From CALKJU01 sp046349355 (GTDB lineage: Bacteria > Pseudomonadota > Alphaproteobacteria > Geminicoccales > Geminicoccaceae), in assembly GCA_046349355.1 (NCBI GenBank), contig JAXMCM010000021.1, positions 62,001 to 126,000 on the forward strand: a stretch of 64,000 nt of DNA. The letters run 5' to 3'. Below, piece after piece: positions 44,087-52,178 of the stretch; position 1 is the stretch's first letter, and each line of letters opens with the position of its first letter. Below the pieces are notes generated by a model. That model saw only the letters and a program-made list of their open reading frames with translations. It did not search any database and was not told the origin of the DNA. The position numbers and the translations under genes are program-made.

Positions 44087-45470
44087 GGTCCGCCTTGTAC
44101 GGGCCGGCCGCGTCGAGGCCGAGATAGCCCGCCTGCTTGTCGGAGAGCTTGGTCAGCTTCACGCCGATCTTGGCGAGATGCAGCGCTGCCACCTTCTCGT
44201 CCAGGGCCTTGGGCAGGGTGTAGACCTTGCGCTGGTAGTGCTCGCCGCGGGTCCACAGCTCGATCTGCGCCAGCGTCTGGTTGGTGAACGACGCCGACAT
44301 CACGAAGCTGGGGTGGCCGGTGGCGCAGCCGAGGTTGACGAGGCGCCCCTCGGCCAGCAGCAGGACCCGCTTGCCGTCGGGGAACTCGATCTCGTCGACC
44401 TGCGGCTTGACGTTGTGCCAGCGGTAGTTGCGCAGCGCCGCGACCTGGATCTCGCTGTCGAAGTGGCCGATGTTGCAGACGATGGCGCGGTCCTTCATCG
44501 CCCGCATGTGGTCGAGCGTGATGACGTCGACATTGCCGGTCGCGGTGACGAAGATGTCGGCCCGCGGCGCCATGTCGTCCATGGTGTTGACCTCGTAGCC
44601 CTCCATCGCCGCCTGCAGGGCGCAGATCGGGTCGATCTCGGTGACCACGACGCGCGCGCCGGCGTTGCGCAGGGAGGCGGCCGAGCCCTTGCCGACGTCG
44701 CCGTAGCCGCAGACCACGGCGACCTTGCCGGCCATCATCACGTCGGTGGCGCGGCGGATGCCGTCGACGAGGCTCTCGCGGCAGCCGTAGAGGTTGTCGA
44801 ACTTCGACTTGGTGACGCTGTCGTTGACGTTGATCGCCGGGAACAGCAGCTCGCCGCGGCGCTCCATCTCGTAGAGCCGGTGGACGCCGGTGGTGGTCTC
44901 CTCCGAGACGCCGCGGATGGCGTCGCCGAGGCCGGTGTACCAGCCCGGACGCTCGGCGATGCGCTTGCGCATCGCGGCGAACAGCGCCTCCTCCTCCTCG
45001 TTCTGCGGATTGGCGATGATCGACGGATCCTTCTCGGCCTTGCGGCCGAGCTGGGCCAGCAGCGTCGCGTCGCCGCCGTCGTCGAGGATCATGTTGGGGT
45101 AGCCGCCATCGCCCCACTCGCAGATGCGGTGGACGTAGTCCCAGTACTCCTCGAGCGTCTCGCCCTTGACGGCGAACACCGGGATGCCGCGCTTGGCGAT
45201 CGCCGCCGCGGCATGGTCCTGGGTCGAGAAGATGTTGCAGGAGGCCCAGCGGATGTCGGCGCCGAGCTCGGCCAGGGTCTCGATCAGCACGCCGGTCTGG
45301 ATGGTCATGTGCAGGCAGCCGGCGATGCGCGCACCCTTCAGCGGCTTGCTGGCGCCGTACTCCGCGCGCAGGGCCATCAGGCCCGGCATCTCGGTCTCGG
45401 CGATCGCCAGCTCCTTGCGACCCCAGTCGGCGAGGGACAGGTCGGCGACCTTGAAGTCAGCAGCGCTCAT
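44073..45470 (-). CDS. ahcY: Adenosylhomocysteinase (S-adenosyl-L-homocysteine hydrolase)
   Basis: A 465-residue NAD-dependent enzyme that splits S-adenosylhomocysteine into adenosine and homocysteine in the methyl cycle. Family motifs include G-C-L-H-M-T-I-Q-T, C-N-I-F-S-T-Q-D-H-A-A-A-A-I, S-V-T-K-S-K-F-D-N-L-Y-G-C-R and the NAD-binding G-Y-G-D-V-G-K-G, ending in the canonical K-x-D-H-Y-R-Y. There is a ~120-bp leader back to the HPr gene; I looked for a SAH riboswitch there and did not find its conserved core. Confidence 0.97.
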   Translation of the reverse strand: MSAADFKVADLSLADWGRKELAIAETEMPGLMALRAEYGASKPLKGARIAGCLHMTIQTGVLIETLAELGADIRWASCNIFSTQDHAAAAIAKRGIPVFAVKGETLEEYWDYVHRICEWGDGGYPNMILDDGGDATLLAQLGRKAEKDPSIIANPQNEEEEALFAAMRKRIAERPGWYTGLGDAIRGVSEETTTGVHRLYEMERRGELLFPAINVNDSVTKSKFDNLYGCRESLVDGIRRATDVMMAGKVAVVCGYGDVGKGSAASLRNAGARVVVTEIDPICALQAAMEGYEVNTMDDMAPRADIFVTATGNVDVITLDHMRAMKDRAIVCNIGHFDSEIQVAALRNYRWHNVKPQVDEIEFPDGKRVLLLAEGRLVNLGCATGHPSFVMSASFTNQTLAQIELWTRGEHYQRKVYTLPKALDEKVAALHLAKIGVKLTKLSDKQAGYLGLDAAGPYKADHYRY

Positions 45471-45590
45471 CAGGCAGTCCTTGCAGGGCGCCCCCGGGGC
45501 GCATCGGTGGTAGCCGCCGGCACGGGTGCGTGCGGCGGCGCGATAAAGCACAAGGTCAGGAAGCGCGGCAAGCCGGGGCCGGCGGGGCAG

Positions 45591-45875
45591 CTATTCGTCG
45601 AAGCCACGGCCGACCAGGTCGACGATGGCGGCGACCGCCGCACCGGCCTCGGCGCCGACGGCGCGGATGTCGAGGGTCGAGCCGATGCTGGCGGCGAGCA
45701 TCATCAGGCCGAGGATCGAGGTGCCGGAGACGGTCAGGTCGTCGCGGGTGACCTCGATCCGGGCGTCGAACGTCTCGGCGGTCTTGACGAACTTGGCGGC
45801 GGCGCGGGCGTGCAGGCCGCGCTGGTTGACGATGCGGACGCGGGCCTGGGCCGGCCCGCCGGCCGAGCCGTCCAT
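45591..45875 (-). CDS. HPr-family phosphocarrier protein
   Basis: A 94-residue HPr-like protein. The phosphorylated His 22 is in N-Q-R-G-L-H-A-R-A-A, and the regulatory Ser 53 in S-G-T-S-I-L-G-L-M-M is the site expected for HprK. It starts immediately after the EIIA(man) stop. In alphaproteobacteria without full sugar PTS it belongs to a regulatory phosphorelay (EI-Ntr, NPr/HPr, EIIA). Confidence 0.93.
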   Translation of the reverse strand: MDGSAGGPAQARVRIVNQRGLHARAAAKFVKTAETFDARIEVTRDDLTVSGTSILGLMMLAASIGSTLDIRAVGAEAGAAVAAIVDLVGRGFDE

Positions 45876-46283
45876 TCAGTGGCGGTCCACGGCGAGCAGC
45901 TGGCTCGCCACGTTGATGTACTTGCGGCCGGCCTCCTGCGCTGCCTTGACGACGTCGGGCAGGGCATCGCCGTCGCGGACGCTGGCGAGCTTGATCAGCA
46001 TCGGCAGGTTGACCCCGGCGATCACCTCGATGCCGGGCCGGTCCATGGTCGAGATGGCGAGGTTGGACGGCGTGCCGCCGAACATGTCGGTCAGGATGAT
46101 GACGCCGCGACCGCTGTCGACCTCGCGCACGGCGCGGACGATGTCGGCGCGGCGCTGCTCGATGTCGTCGTCGGCCTCGATGCAGACGGCGCGGATCTGC
46201 TGCTGCGGCCCGACCACATGCTGCATGGCGTCGACGAACTCGACCGCCAGCCGGCCGTGGGTCACGAGTACCAGTCCGATCAT
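45876..46283 (-). CDS. PTS mannose-type EIIA component
   Basis: A 135-residue EIIA-man domain. The phosphorylatable His 9 is in L-V-T-H-G, and L-T-D-M-F-G-G-T-P-S-N is the family motif. It is a stand-alone A domain without EIIB/C/D, so a regulatory role is likely; it is widespread in alphaproteobacteria downstream of hprK/rapZ. Its start overlaps the rapZ stop as ATGA. Confidence 0.93.
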   Translation of the reverse strand: MIGLVLVTHGRLAVEFVDAMQHVVGPQQQIRAVCIEADDDIEQRRADIVRAVREVDSGRGVIILTDMFGGTPSNLAISTMDRPGIEVIAGVNLPMLIKLASVRDGDALPDVVKAAQEAGRKYINVASQLLAVDRH

Positions 46284-47158
46284 GTCCTGTCCCCGGCGGC
46301 TCCGGCCGCGGCGAGCTCGCGATGCACGACCCCGACGCGCCAGCCACGGTGGCGCAGCCGCCCTGCAATCTCCTCGGCGACAAAGACCGAGCGGTGCTTG
46401 CCGCCGGTGCAGCCGATGCCGATGGTGAGGTAGCTCTTGCCCTCGGCGTTGTAGCGGGGGAGGAGCGGCAACAGAAGGTTCTCGAGGCTGCCGACGAAGC
46501 CGGCATAGCCGGGGTCGGTGCGGATGTGCGCCTGCACCGGCGCGTCGCGACCGGTCAGCGGCCGCAGCGCGTCGATGTAGTGCGGGTTGTCGAGGAAGCG
46601 CACGTCGAAGACGAGGTCGGCCTCGCGCGGCAGGCCGTTGCGGTAGGCGAACGAGACCACGGTGACGGCCATGCGCTCGGCCTCGCCGCGGGCGAAGCGG
46701 GCGGTCAGCATGCGCCGGAAGTCGACGACGCTCAGCAAGGTGGTGTCGAGGACGATGTCGGCAGCGGCGCGAACCGGGCCCAGCAGCAGGCGCTCGCGGG
46801 CGATGCCGTCGCTGACCGAGCGGTCCTGGGCCAGCGGATGGCGGCGCCGGGTCTCGGTGAAGCGGCGCTGCAGCACGTCGTCGTCGCAGTCGAGGTAGAG
46901 CAGGCTGACGTCGCCGCCGCGCTCGCGGATGCGGCTGCGCAGCTCCAGCAGGCCCTCCGGCGAGAACGCCCGGGTCCGCGAATCGACACCGATGGCGAGG
47001 TCGCTGTCGACCGGCTGCTCGCTGGCGAGGAGCCGGGCGGCGAGGTCGAGCGGCAGGTTGTCGACCGCCTCGAAGCCGTTGTCCTCCAGAACCTTCAGGC
47101 AGGTCGAACGGCCCGCCCCGGCCAGACCCGTCACGAGCAGGACGCGCGGGCCGGCCAC
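46280..47158 (-). CDS. rapZ: RNase adapter protein RapZ (YvcJ family), Walker A Lys replaced by Arg
   Basis: A 292-residue P-loop protein. In enterobacteria RapZ controls glmZ sRNA turnover; in other bacteria it binds nucleotides and UDP-GlcNAc-type ligands. The C-terminal domain has the strongly conserved F-D-V-R-F-L-x-N-P-H and I-G-C-T-G-G-K-H-R-S-V. The Walker A reads G-L-A-G-A-G-R-S-T, with Arg 17 in place of the usual Lys. The start is GTG 47158, two bases after the hprK stop. It sits between hprK and the EIIA(man) gene, as in many alphaproteobacteria. Confidence 0.92.
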   Translation of the reverse strand: MAGPRVLLVTGLAGAGRSTCLKVLEDNGFEAVDNLPLDLAARLLASEQPVDSDLAIGVDSRTRAFSPEGLLELRSRIRERGGDVSLLYLDCDDDVLQRRFTETRRRHPLAQDRSVSDGIARERLLLGPVRAAADIVLDTTLLSVVDFRRMLTARFARGEAERMAVTVVSFAYRNGLPREADLVFDVRFLDNPHYIDALRPLTGRDAPVQAHIRTDPGYAGFVGSLENLLLPLLPRYNAEGKSYLTIGIGCTGGKHRSVFVAEEIAGRLRHRGWRVGVVHRELAAAGAAGDRT

Positions 47159-47160
47159 GG

Positions 47161-47619
47161 TCAGGCGATCCGCGTGCCGAGCAGGGCGATGCGCAGCCGC
47201 ATGACCGCGGACGCGGCGGTGGCGTCGATCGGGATCACCGGCAGCTCGATGCCGAGCAGCTCGCGCACGGCCGGCTTGGGCAGCCGCTCGCCATGCCGGC
47301 CGCCGAGGATGACGGCGACGGCGAGATCGGCGCTGTCGGCGGCGGCGACACGGTAGATGCCCTGGCCACGGACCTCGAGGTGGCCCGGCAGGCCGATGCC
47401 GTGGGCGACCAGCCGGCGGCCGATGCGCTCGAGGGCCACCACGTCGTCGGCCACCAGCTCGGCGCCGGCATCGACGAGGCGCAGGGCGAGGTCGGACTTG
47501 CCGGCTCCGGAGGCGCCTTCGATGAGCACGCCGCGGTCGTGCCAGCGCACGCAGGTCGCGTGGAGCGTCAGTCGCGGCGAAGGGGCGGGGCCGTGGGAGA
47601 TGGGATGTGGCCGGGTCAG
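47161..47619 (-). CDS. hprK: HPr kinase/phosphorylase, short alphaproteobacterial form (non-canonical start)
   Basis: The C-terminal catalytic domain only (about 150 residues), the usual alphaproteobacterial form lacking the DRTGG N-domain. The Walker A E-G-A-S-G-A-G-K-S-D-L-A-L-R and V-A-D-D-V-V are clear; the H-L-E-V-R-G-Q-G-I-Y segment is the HprK signature. It would phosphorylate the serine of the nearby HPr. Conserved sequence (L-T-L-H-A-T-C-V) starts upstream of the first GTG (47550) and there is no ATG. CTG 47619 overlaps the ptsN stop as CTGA; CTG 47571 is the alternative. Confidence 0.82.
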   Translation of the reverse strand: MTRPHPISHGPAPSPRLTLHATCVRWHDRGVLIEGASGAGKSDLALRLVDAGAELVADDVVALERIGRRLVAHGIGLPGHLEVRGQGIYRVAAADSADLAVAVILGGRHGERLPKPAVRELLGIELPVIPIDATAASAVMRLRIALLGTRIA

Positions 47620-48083
47620 GCCGCGTTGGTTTCGGGGCGCCCGATCAGCAGGGCGTAGGCGCGGCGCGGGTCGGGCGCCTGGCGCAGCTGGGCGCAGAGC
47701 GCCGGGTCGCGCAGGATGCGGGCGATGCGGGCCAGCGCCTTGAGGTGGCCGGCGCCGGCATCCTCGGGCGCGAGCAGCAGGAAGACGACGTCGACCGGCT
47801 TGCCGTCGAGGGAGTCGAACTCGATCGGCCGGGCGAGGCGGGCGAAGAAGCCCATGAGCCGCGGCAGCCCGGGGACCTTGGCATGGGGGATGGCGAGGCC
47901 GTCGCCGACCCCGGTGGTGCCCAGCTTCTCGCGCTGGATCAGCTGATCGAGGATCAGCTTCGCATCCAGACCGCTGGCAGCGGCGGCCTCGTCCGCCAGC
48001 TCCTGCAGGAGCTGGCGCTTGCTGCCGGGGCGGAGGCCGACGAGAACCCGGTCCGGTGTGACCAGGTCGAGCATGTCGATCAT
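47616..48083 (-). CDS. ptsN: Nitrogen-regulatory PTS EIIA (EIIA-Ntr)
   Basis: A 155-residue EIIA domain of the fructose/mannitol type, the output protein of PTS-Ntr that regulates K+ transport, nitrogen and stress responses. The phosphorylated His 67 is in G-D-G-L-A-I-P-H-A-K-V, and the I-Q-R-E-K-L-G-T-T-G-V-G motif precedes it. It is downstream of rpoN as expected, but the hpf gene that usually lies between them is missing. ATG 48083 or 48074 could start it. Confidence 0.95.
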   Translation of the reverse strand: MIDMLDLVTPDRVLVGLRPGSKRQLLQELADEAAAASGLDAKLILDQLIQREKLGTTGVGDGLAIPHAKVPGLPRLMGFFARLARPIEFDSLDGKPVDVVFLLLAPEDAGAGHLKALARIARILRDPALCAQLRQAPDPRRAYALLIGRPETNAA

Positions 48084-48221
48084 CGACGGTTGTCCAGCGA
48101 ACCCGTGCGCCTGACCAAGCCTTCCCGGCCGACGAAGGTTGCGCCCATCCAGGCGGCCTCCGCGCCGTGCCCGCCATCGCCATCGATGCGGTGTCGTCGT
48201 TCTCGTCGCTCAAGTCGACGA

Positions 48222-48252
48222 TCGATACTGGCCCGCGGCCGGGCGATGTCAA
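48222..48252 (-). promoter_or_regulatory. Possible sigma-70-type promoter before ptsN
   Basis: On the minus strand, TTGACA (48252-48247) is followed after 19 bases by TATCGA (48227-48222). The -35 box is perfect but the spacing is long. It lies in the 200-bp gap between rpoN and ptsN. Confidence 0.3.
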
Positions 48253-48285
48253 GGCAGCTGCTGCGCCGCAGCACGGAAAGTGATC

Positions 48286-49734
48286 TCATCGGCCGAGCGC
48301 CTTCGCCCGCCGGCGTTCCACCGACGACGGAATGCCGAGCGCTTCCCGGTACTTGGCGACGGTGCGCCGGGCGATGGCGACGCCGGACTTCTCGAGCTCG
48401 GCGACGATCTGGTCGTCGGACAGCACCGCGTCGGCAGTCTCGCGCTCGACCATGCGGCGGATCTGGTGGCGGATGGCCTCGGCGCTGTGGCTTTCCTCGC
48501 CCGAGGTGCCGGCGATGGCGGTGGTGAAGAAATAGCGGAAGCGGAACGTACCCCAGGGCGTCGCCACGAACTTGTCGGCGGTGGCTCGGCTGACCGTGCT
48601 CTCGTGCAGGCCGGTCGCCTCGGCGATGTCGCGCAGTACCAGCGGGCGCAGGTGCTCGACGCCGTGGGTCAGGAAGCCGATCTGCCGGGCGAAGATCGCC
48701 TTGGAGACGCGCAGGACGGTGCGGGCCCGCTGGTCGAGCGCCTTGGCCAGCCAGCTTGCCGACTGCAGCCGCTCCATCAGGTATTCGCGCTCGCGGCGCT
48801 CGAGCGTGCGGCTGGAGAGCTCGGCATAGTAGCCGGTGTCGACCAGCACGCGCGGCAGCGTGGCGCTGTTCAGCTCGACGCGCCAGCGACCGCCGGGCAG
48901 GGCGCGGACGATGACATCCGGGATCGCCACCGAGGGCGGCTCGCCGGTGAAGGCCGAGCCCGGGCGCGGGTTCAGCGCCTTCAGCTCGGCGATCATCTCC
49001 TGCAGGTCCTCGCCGTCGACGCCGCACAGGCGCATCAGCGCGTTGAAATCGGCGCGGGCGAGCAGCGGCAGGTTGCCGAGCAGCGCCTGCATCGCCGGGT
49101 CGAGGCGGTCGCGCTCGGCCAGCTGCAGGGCCAGGCATTCGGCGAGGTCGCGGGCGCCGACGCCGGTCGGCTCGCAGGCCTGGATCGCCCGGCGGGCCTC
49201 GGCGATGGCGGCCTCGCCGACGCCGTAGCGGGCGGCGAGCAGCTCGTCCGGATCGCGCAGGTAGCCGTCGTCGTCGATCTCCTCGACGAGGAGGAGGGCG
49301 ACGCCGGCCACGGCGGTGCTGCCGCGCTCGGAGCGGATCTGGTCGGCCAGGGCCTCGCGCAGGCCGACCGGCCGGGCGAAGCGCTCCTCGATCGAGCTGT
49401 CCGGCTCGTCGAACGCGGAGCCCGAGGCGCGGCGCAGGCTGAGGCGGTGGTCGAAGGCGACGCCGCTGCCTTCCTCGCGCGGCTCGTCGGCGGCCGGCGG
49501 TCCCGGGCGCAGGGCCGGATCGCCGCTCAGCGGGGCGGCGGCCGGCTCCGGCGCGGGGCGCACCGGCACGGTGGCCTCGGCCTGGGTGACGAACGGGTTC
49601 TCCGCCATCTCGCGCTGGACGACGTCGGCCAGCTCGAGGTTGGACAGCTGCAGCAGCTTGATGGCCTGCTGCAGCTGGGGGGTGAGGACCAGTCCCTGCG
49701 TCTGCCGGATGTCGAGGCGCAGGCCGAGGGCCAT
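48286..49734 (-). CDS. rpoN: RNA polymerase sigma-54 factor
   Basis: A 482-residue sigma-54. The Gln/Leu-rich region I starts at the N-terminus (L-x-I-R-Q-T-Q-x-L-V-L-T-P-Q-L-Q-Q-A-I-K-L-L), followed by the acidic region II, the core-binding region and the C-terminal DNA-binding region with the RpoN box A-R-R-T-V-A-K-Y-R-E at 455-464. It lies three bases downstream of lptB. The protein reads promoters with GG at -24 and GC at -12. Confidence 0.97.
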   Translation of the reverse strand: MALGLRLDIRQTQGLVLTPQLQQAIKLLQLSNLELADVVQREMAENPFVTQAEATVPVRPAPEPAAAPLSGDPALRPGPPAADEPREEGSGVAFDHRLSLRRASGSAFDEPDSSIEERFARPVGLREALADQIRSERGSTAVAGVALLLVEEIDDDGYLRDPDELLAARYGVGEAAIAEARRAIQACEPTGVGARDLAECLALQLAERDRLDPAMQALLGNLPLLARADFNALMRLCGVDGEDLQEMIAELKALNPRPGSAFTGEPPSVAIPDVIVRALPGGRWRVELNSATLPRVLVDTGYYAELSSRTLERREREYLMERLQSASWLAKALDQRARTVLRVSKAIFARQIGFLTHGVEHLRPLVLRDIAEATGLHESTVSRATADKFVATPWGTFRFRYFFTTAIAGTSGEESHSAEAIRHQIRRMVERETADAVLSDDQIVAELEKSGVAIARRTVAKYREALGIPSSVERRRAKALGR

Positions 49735-49737
49735 GGC

Positions 49738-50550
49738 TCAGTGCCCGGCCGCCATGCTGAAGCGGGCGCCGAGATAGACCTCGCGCACCGCCGCATCGTT
49801 GACGATATCGAGCGGCCGGCCCTCGCGCAGCACCCGGCCCTCGTGGAGGATGTAGGCGCGGTCGATGATCTGCAGGGTGTCGCGGACGTTGTGGTCGGTG
49901 ATCAGCACACCGAGGCCGCGCTCCTTGAGATGCGAGACCAGATCGCGGATCTCGCCGACATTGATCGGATCGATGCCGGCCAGCGGCTCGTCGAGCAGGA
50001 TGAAGCCCGGGTTGGTGGCCAGGGCCCGGGCGATCTCGACGCGGCGCCGCTCGCCGCCCGACAGCGACAGCGCCGGCGCCTTGCGCAGGTGGGTGAGTGA
50101 GAATTCCTTGAGCAGCGACTCGATGGTCGCCTCGCGCCGCGCCTTGTCGCGGTCGACGACCTCGAGCACGGCGCGGATGTTGTTCTCGACGCTGAGGCCG
50201 CGGAAGATCGACGCTTCCTGGGGCAGGTAGCCGACGCCGAGGCGGGCGCGCCGGTACATCGGCAGCGGCGTCACGTCCTGGCCGTCGAGCAGCACCCGGC
50301 CCGAGTCGGGCGCGATCAGTCCGGTGATGATGTAGAACGAGGTGGTCTTGCCGGCACCGTTGGGGCCGAGGAGCCCGACGGCCTCGCCGCGGCGGACGCG
50401 CAGGCTGACGTCGCGCAGCACGGGACGGCCGCGATACTGCTTGGCCAGCCCCTGCGCCTCGATCCCGGACCCGGCCGGCAGCGCCGCGCGCGTCGCTCCC
50501 GCGGACGGGTCCGCCGTGTCCGGAGCGGGTCGGGGCTCGCGCAGCGCCAA
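49738..50550 (-). CDS. lptB: LPS export ABC transporter ATP-binding protein LptB
   Basis: The 270-residue ATPase that powers LPS extraction from the inner membrane with LptFGC. Walker A G-P-N-G-A-G-K-T is at 62-69, signature S-L-S-G-G-E-R-R-R, and Walker B F-I-L-L-D-E-P. L-P-Q-E-A-S-I-F-R identifies LptB. An extra ~30 residues precede the usual start. The only plausible start is TTG 50550, five bases after the lptA stop, with AGAAGGG upstream. Confidence 0.95.
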   Translation of the reverse strand: MALREPRPAPDTADPSAGATRAALPAGSGIEAQGLAKQYRGRPVLRDVSLRVRRGEAVGLLGPNGAGKTTSFYIITGLIAPDSGRVLLDGQDVTPLPMYRRARLGVGYLPQEASIFRGLSVENNIRAVLEVVDRDKARREATIESLLKEFSLTHLRKAPALSLSGGERRRVEIARALATNPGFILLDEPLAGIDPINVGEIRDLVSHLKERGLGVLITDHNVRDTLQIIDRAYILHEGRVLREGRPLDIVNDAAVREVYLGARFSMAAGH

Positions 50551-50555
50551 CAGGC

Positions 50556-51104
50556 TCAGCCCTTCTTTTCCGGGGCGAACAGGGCGCGCACGCGCTGCTC
50601 GCGCTTGCCCGAGGCCGAGGCCGAGCCGCGGACCGTCGACACGTTGGTCTTGAGGTCCATGTCGAGCGTCTCGCCCTTGATGACGTTGCCGGCGCGCGTG
50701 AGCACGACGTTGCCGGTCAGCTGCATCGTCTGCGCGGGCACGTCGTAGACGCCGCGGTCGCCCTCGGCGGTGTCGGTGGGGTTGAAGATCTTGACCTTGC
50801 CCTCGGCCTCGATCCGCTTGATCGAGGTGGTCTCGGCCGGGCTGGCGGCGGCGGCCGCTGTCCCCTGCGCCGACTCCTTGCTGTCGGCGTAGAACACCCG
50901 CAGCAGGTCCGAGGTCAGCGTCATCCCGCCCTGCACCGCCTCGACGTTGCCGGTGAAGGTGGCGATCTGCTTCTCCTGCTCGACGACGAGGCTGTCGGCG
51001 ACGATGTCGACCGGCTCGGAGCTGTTGCCGCCGGGCAGGCCCTGCGCCGCCGCAGGACCTGCGGCGAGGAGGAGGGCCAGGGCGGCGAGGGCAGCGCGGC
51101 TCAT
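50556..51104 (-). CDS. lptA: LPS transport periplasmic protein LptA
   Basis: A 182-residue periplasmic LptA/OstA-N domain protein that forms the bridge for LPS between membranes. A signal peptide ends A-A-A-Q-G. The repeated beta-jellyroll pattern is seen in A-x-F-T-G-N-V-E-A-V-Q-G and M-Q-L-T-G-N-V-V-L-T-R-A-G-N-V-I-K-G-E. The start overlaps kdsD as ATGA. No lptC gene lies between kdsD and lptA, unlike many relatives. Confidence 0.9.
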   Translation of the reverse strand: MSRAALAALALLLAAGPAAAQGLPGGNSSEPVDIVADSLVVEQEKQIATFTGNVEAVQGGMTLTSDLLRVFYADSKESAQGTAAAAASPAETTSIKRIEAEGKVKIFNPTDTAEGDRGVYDVPAQTMQLTGNVVLTRAGNVIKGETLDMDLKTNVSTVRGSASASGKREQRVRALFAPEKKG

Positions 51105-52111
51105 GCCAGGCCCGCCCGCAGGCAGTCGTGCAGGTGCAGGGCGCCCACCGGCCGGTCCTCCTCGGTCACGAACACCACGGTGATCGATTTCTCGTTCATC
51201 ATCTGCAGCGCCTCGACGGCAAGGGCGCGCGGGCCGATGGTGCGCGGCCGCGGCGTCATCACGTCGCCGGCGGTCGAGCGCAGCAGGTTGTCGCCCATGT
51301 GGCGGCGCAGGTCGCCGTCGGTGACGATGCCGACGAGGCGGCCGTCGGCGACCACGCCGACGCAGCCCAAGGCCTTGCGCGACATCTCGAGGATGGTGTC
51401 GGCCATCGAGGCCGCCGGCGTCACCAGCGGCAGGTCGTCGCCGCGGCGCATCAGCGACTCGCAGCGCTTGAGCTGGTTGCCGAGCTTGCCGCCCGGATGG
51501 AACACAGCGAAGTCGGTGGCCGAGAAGCCGCGGCGCTCGAGCAGCGCCACCGCCAGCGCGTCGCCCAGCGCCAGCATGCAGGTGGTCGAGGTGGTGGGCG
51601 CGAGGCCCATCGGGCAGGCCTCGCCGACCGCCGGCAGCACCAGCGCCACGTCGGCCTCCTCGGCCAGCGTGCTCTGCGCCCGGCCGACCATGGCGATCAG
51701 CGGGATGGCGAAGCGGCGGGTGTAGAGGGTGATGTCGCGCAGCTCGGCGGTCTCGCCGGAGTTGGACAGCGCCAGCACCGCGTCGGCCGAGGTGATCATG
51801 CCGAGGTCGCCGTGGCTGGCCTCGCCGGGGTGGACGAAGATCGCCGGCGTGCCGGTCGACGCCATGGTGGCGGCGATCTTGCGGGCGACGTGGCCGCTCT
51901 TGCCCATGCCGCTGACGCAGACGCGGCCCTCGCGGCCGGCGAGCAGCTCGACGGCCTGCGCGAAGCTGGCGTCGAGCGAGCGGCCGAGCAGGTCGAGGGC
52001 GGCCGCCTCCGCGGCGATCACCCGCCGCCCGCTGTCGAGCGGGGCCGTGGTCGACGCCGCCGGGGCGGGCGCATGCAGGATGGTCGACAGGGGCGTATCC
52101 GGTACGTTCAA
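51101..52111 (-). CDS. kdsD: D-arabinose 5-phosphate isomerase (KpsF/GutQ family)
   Basis: Converts ribulose 5-phosphate to arabinose 5-phosphate, the first step of Kdo synthesis for LPS. The 336-residue protein has an N-terminal SIS domain (V-S-G-M-G-K-S-G-H-V-A-R-K-I-A-A-T and H-P-G-E-A-S-H-G-D-L-G-M) and two C-terminal CBS domains. I start it at TTG 52111, since no ATG/GTG precedes the conserved region; the first ~15 residues are uncertain. It is coupled to lptA by a four-base overlap, so Kdo synthesis and LPS export are grouped. Confidence 0.93.
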   Translation of the reverse strand: MNVPDTPLSTILHAPAPAASTTAPLDSGRRVIAAEAAALDLLGRSLDASFAQAVELLAGREGRVCVSGMGKSGHVARKIAATMASTGTPAIFVHPGEASHGDLGMITSADAVLALSNSGETAELRDITLYTRRFAIPLIAMVGRAQSTLAEEADVALVLPAVGEACPMGLAPTTSTTCMLALGDALAVALLERRGFSATDFAVFHPGGKLGNQLKRCESLMRRGDDLPLVTPAASMADTILEMSRKALGCVGVVADGRLVGIVTDGDLRRHMGDNLLRSTAGDVMTPRPRTIGPRALAVEALQMMNEKSITVVFVTEEDRPVGALHLHDCLRAGLA

Positions 52112-52178
52112 TGACCGAGGGCCACGGCCCGGAGGCGATGGCGCGAAGCGACAGCATAGGCGGCAGGCATGGCCGGCC

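Noticed and set aside
45471..45590. A possible SAH riboswitch in the ahcY leader
   Set aside because: The leader has GC hairpins but I could not find the conserved core of the SAH riboswitch. A covariance model search would settle it.
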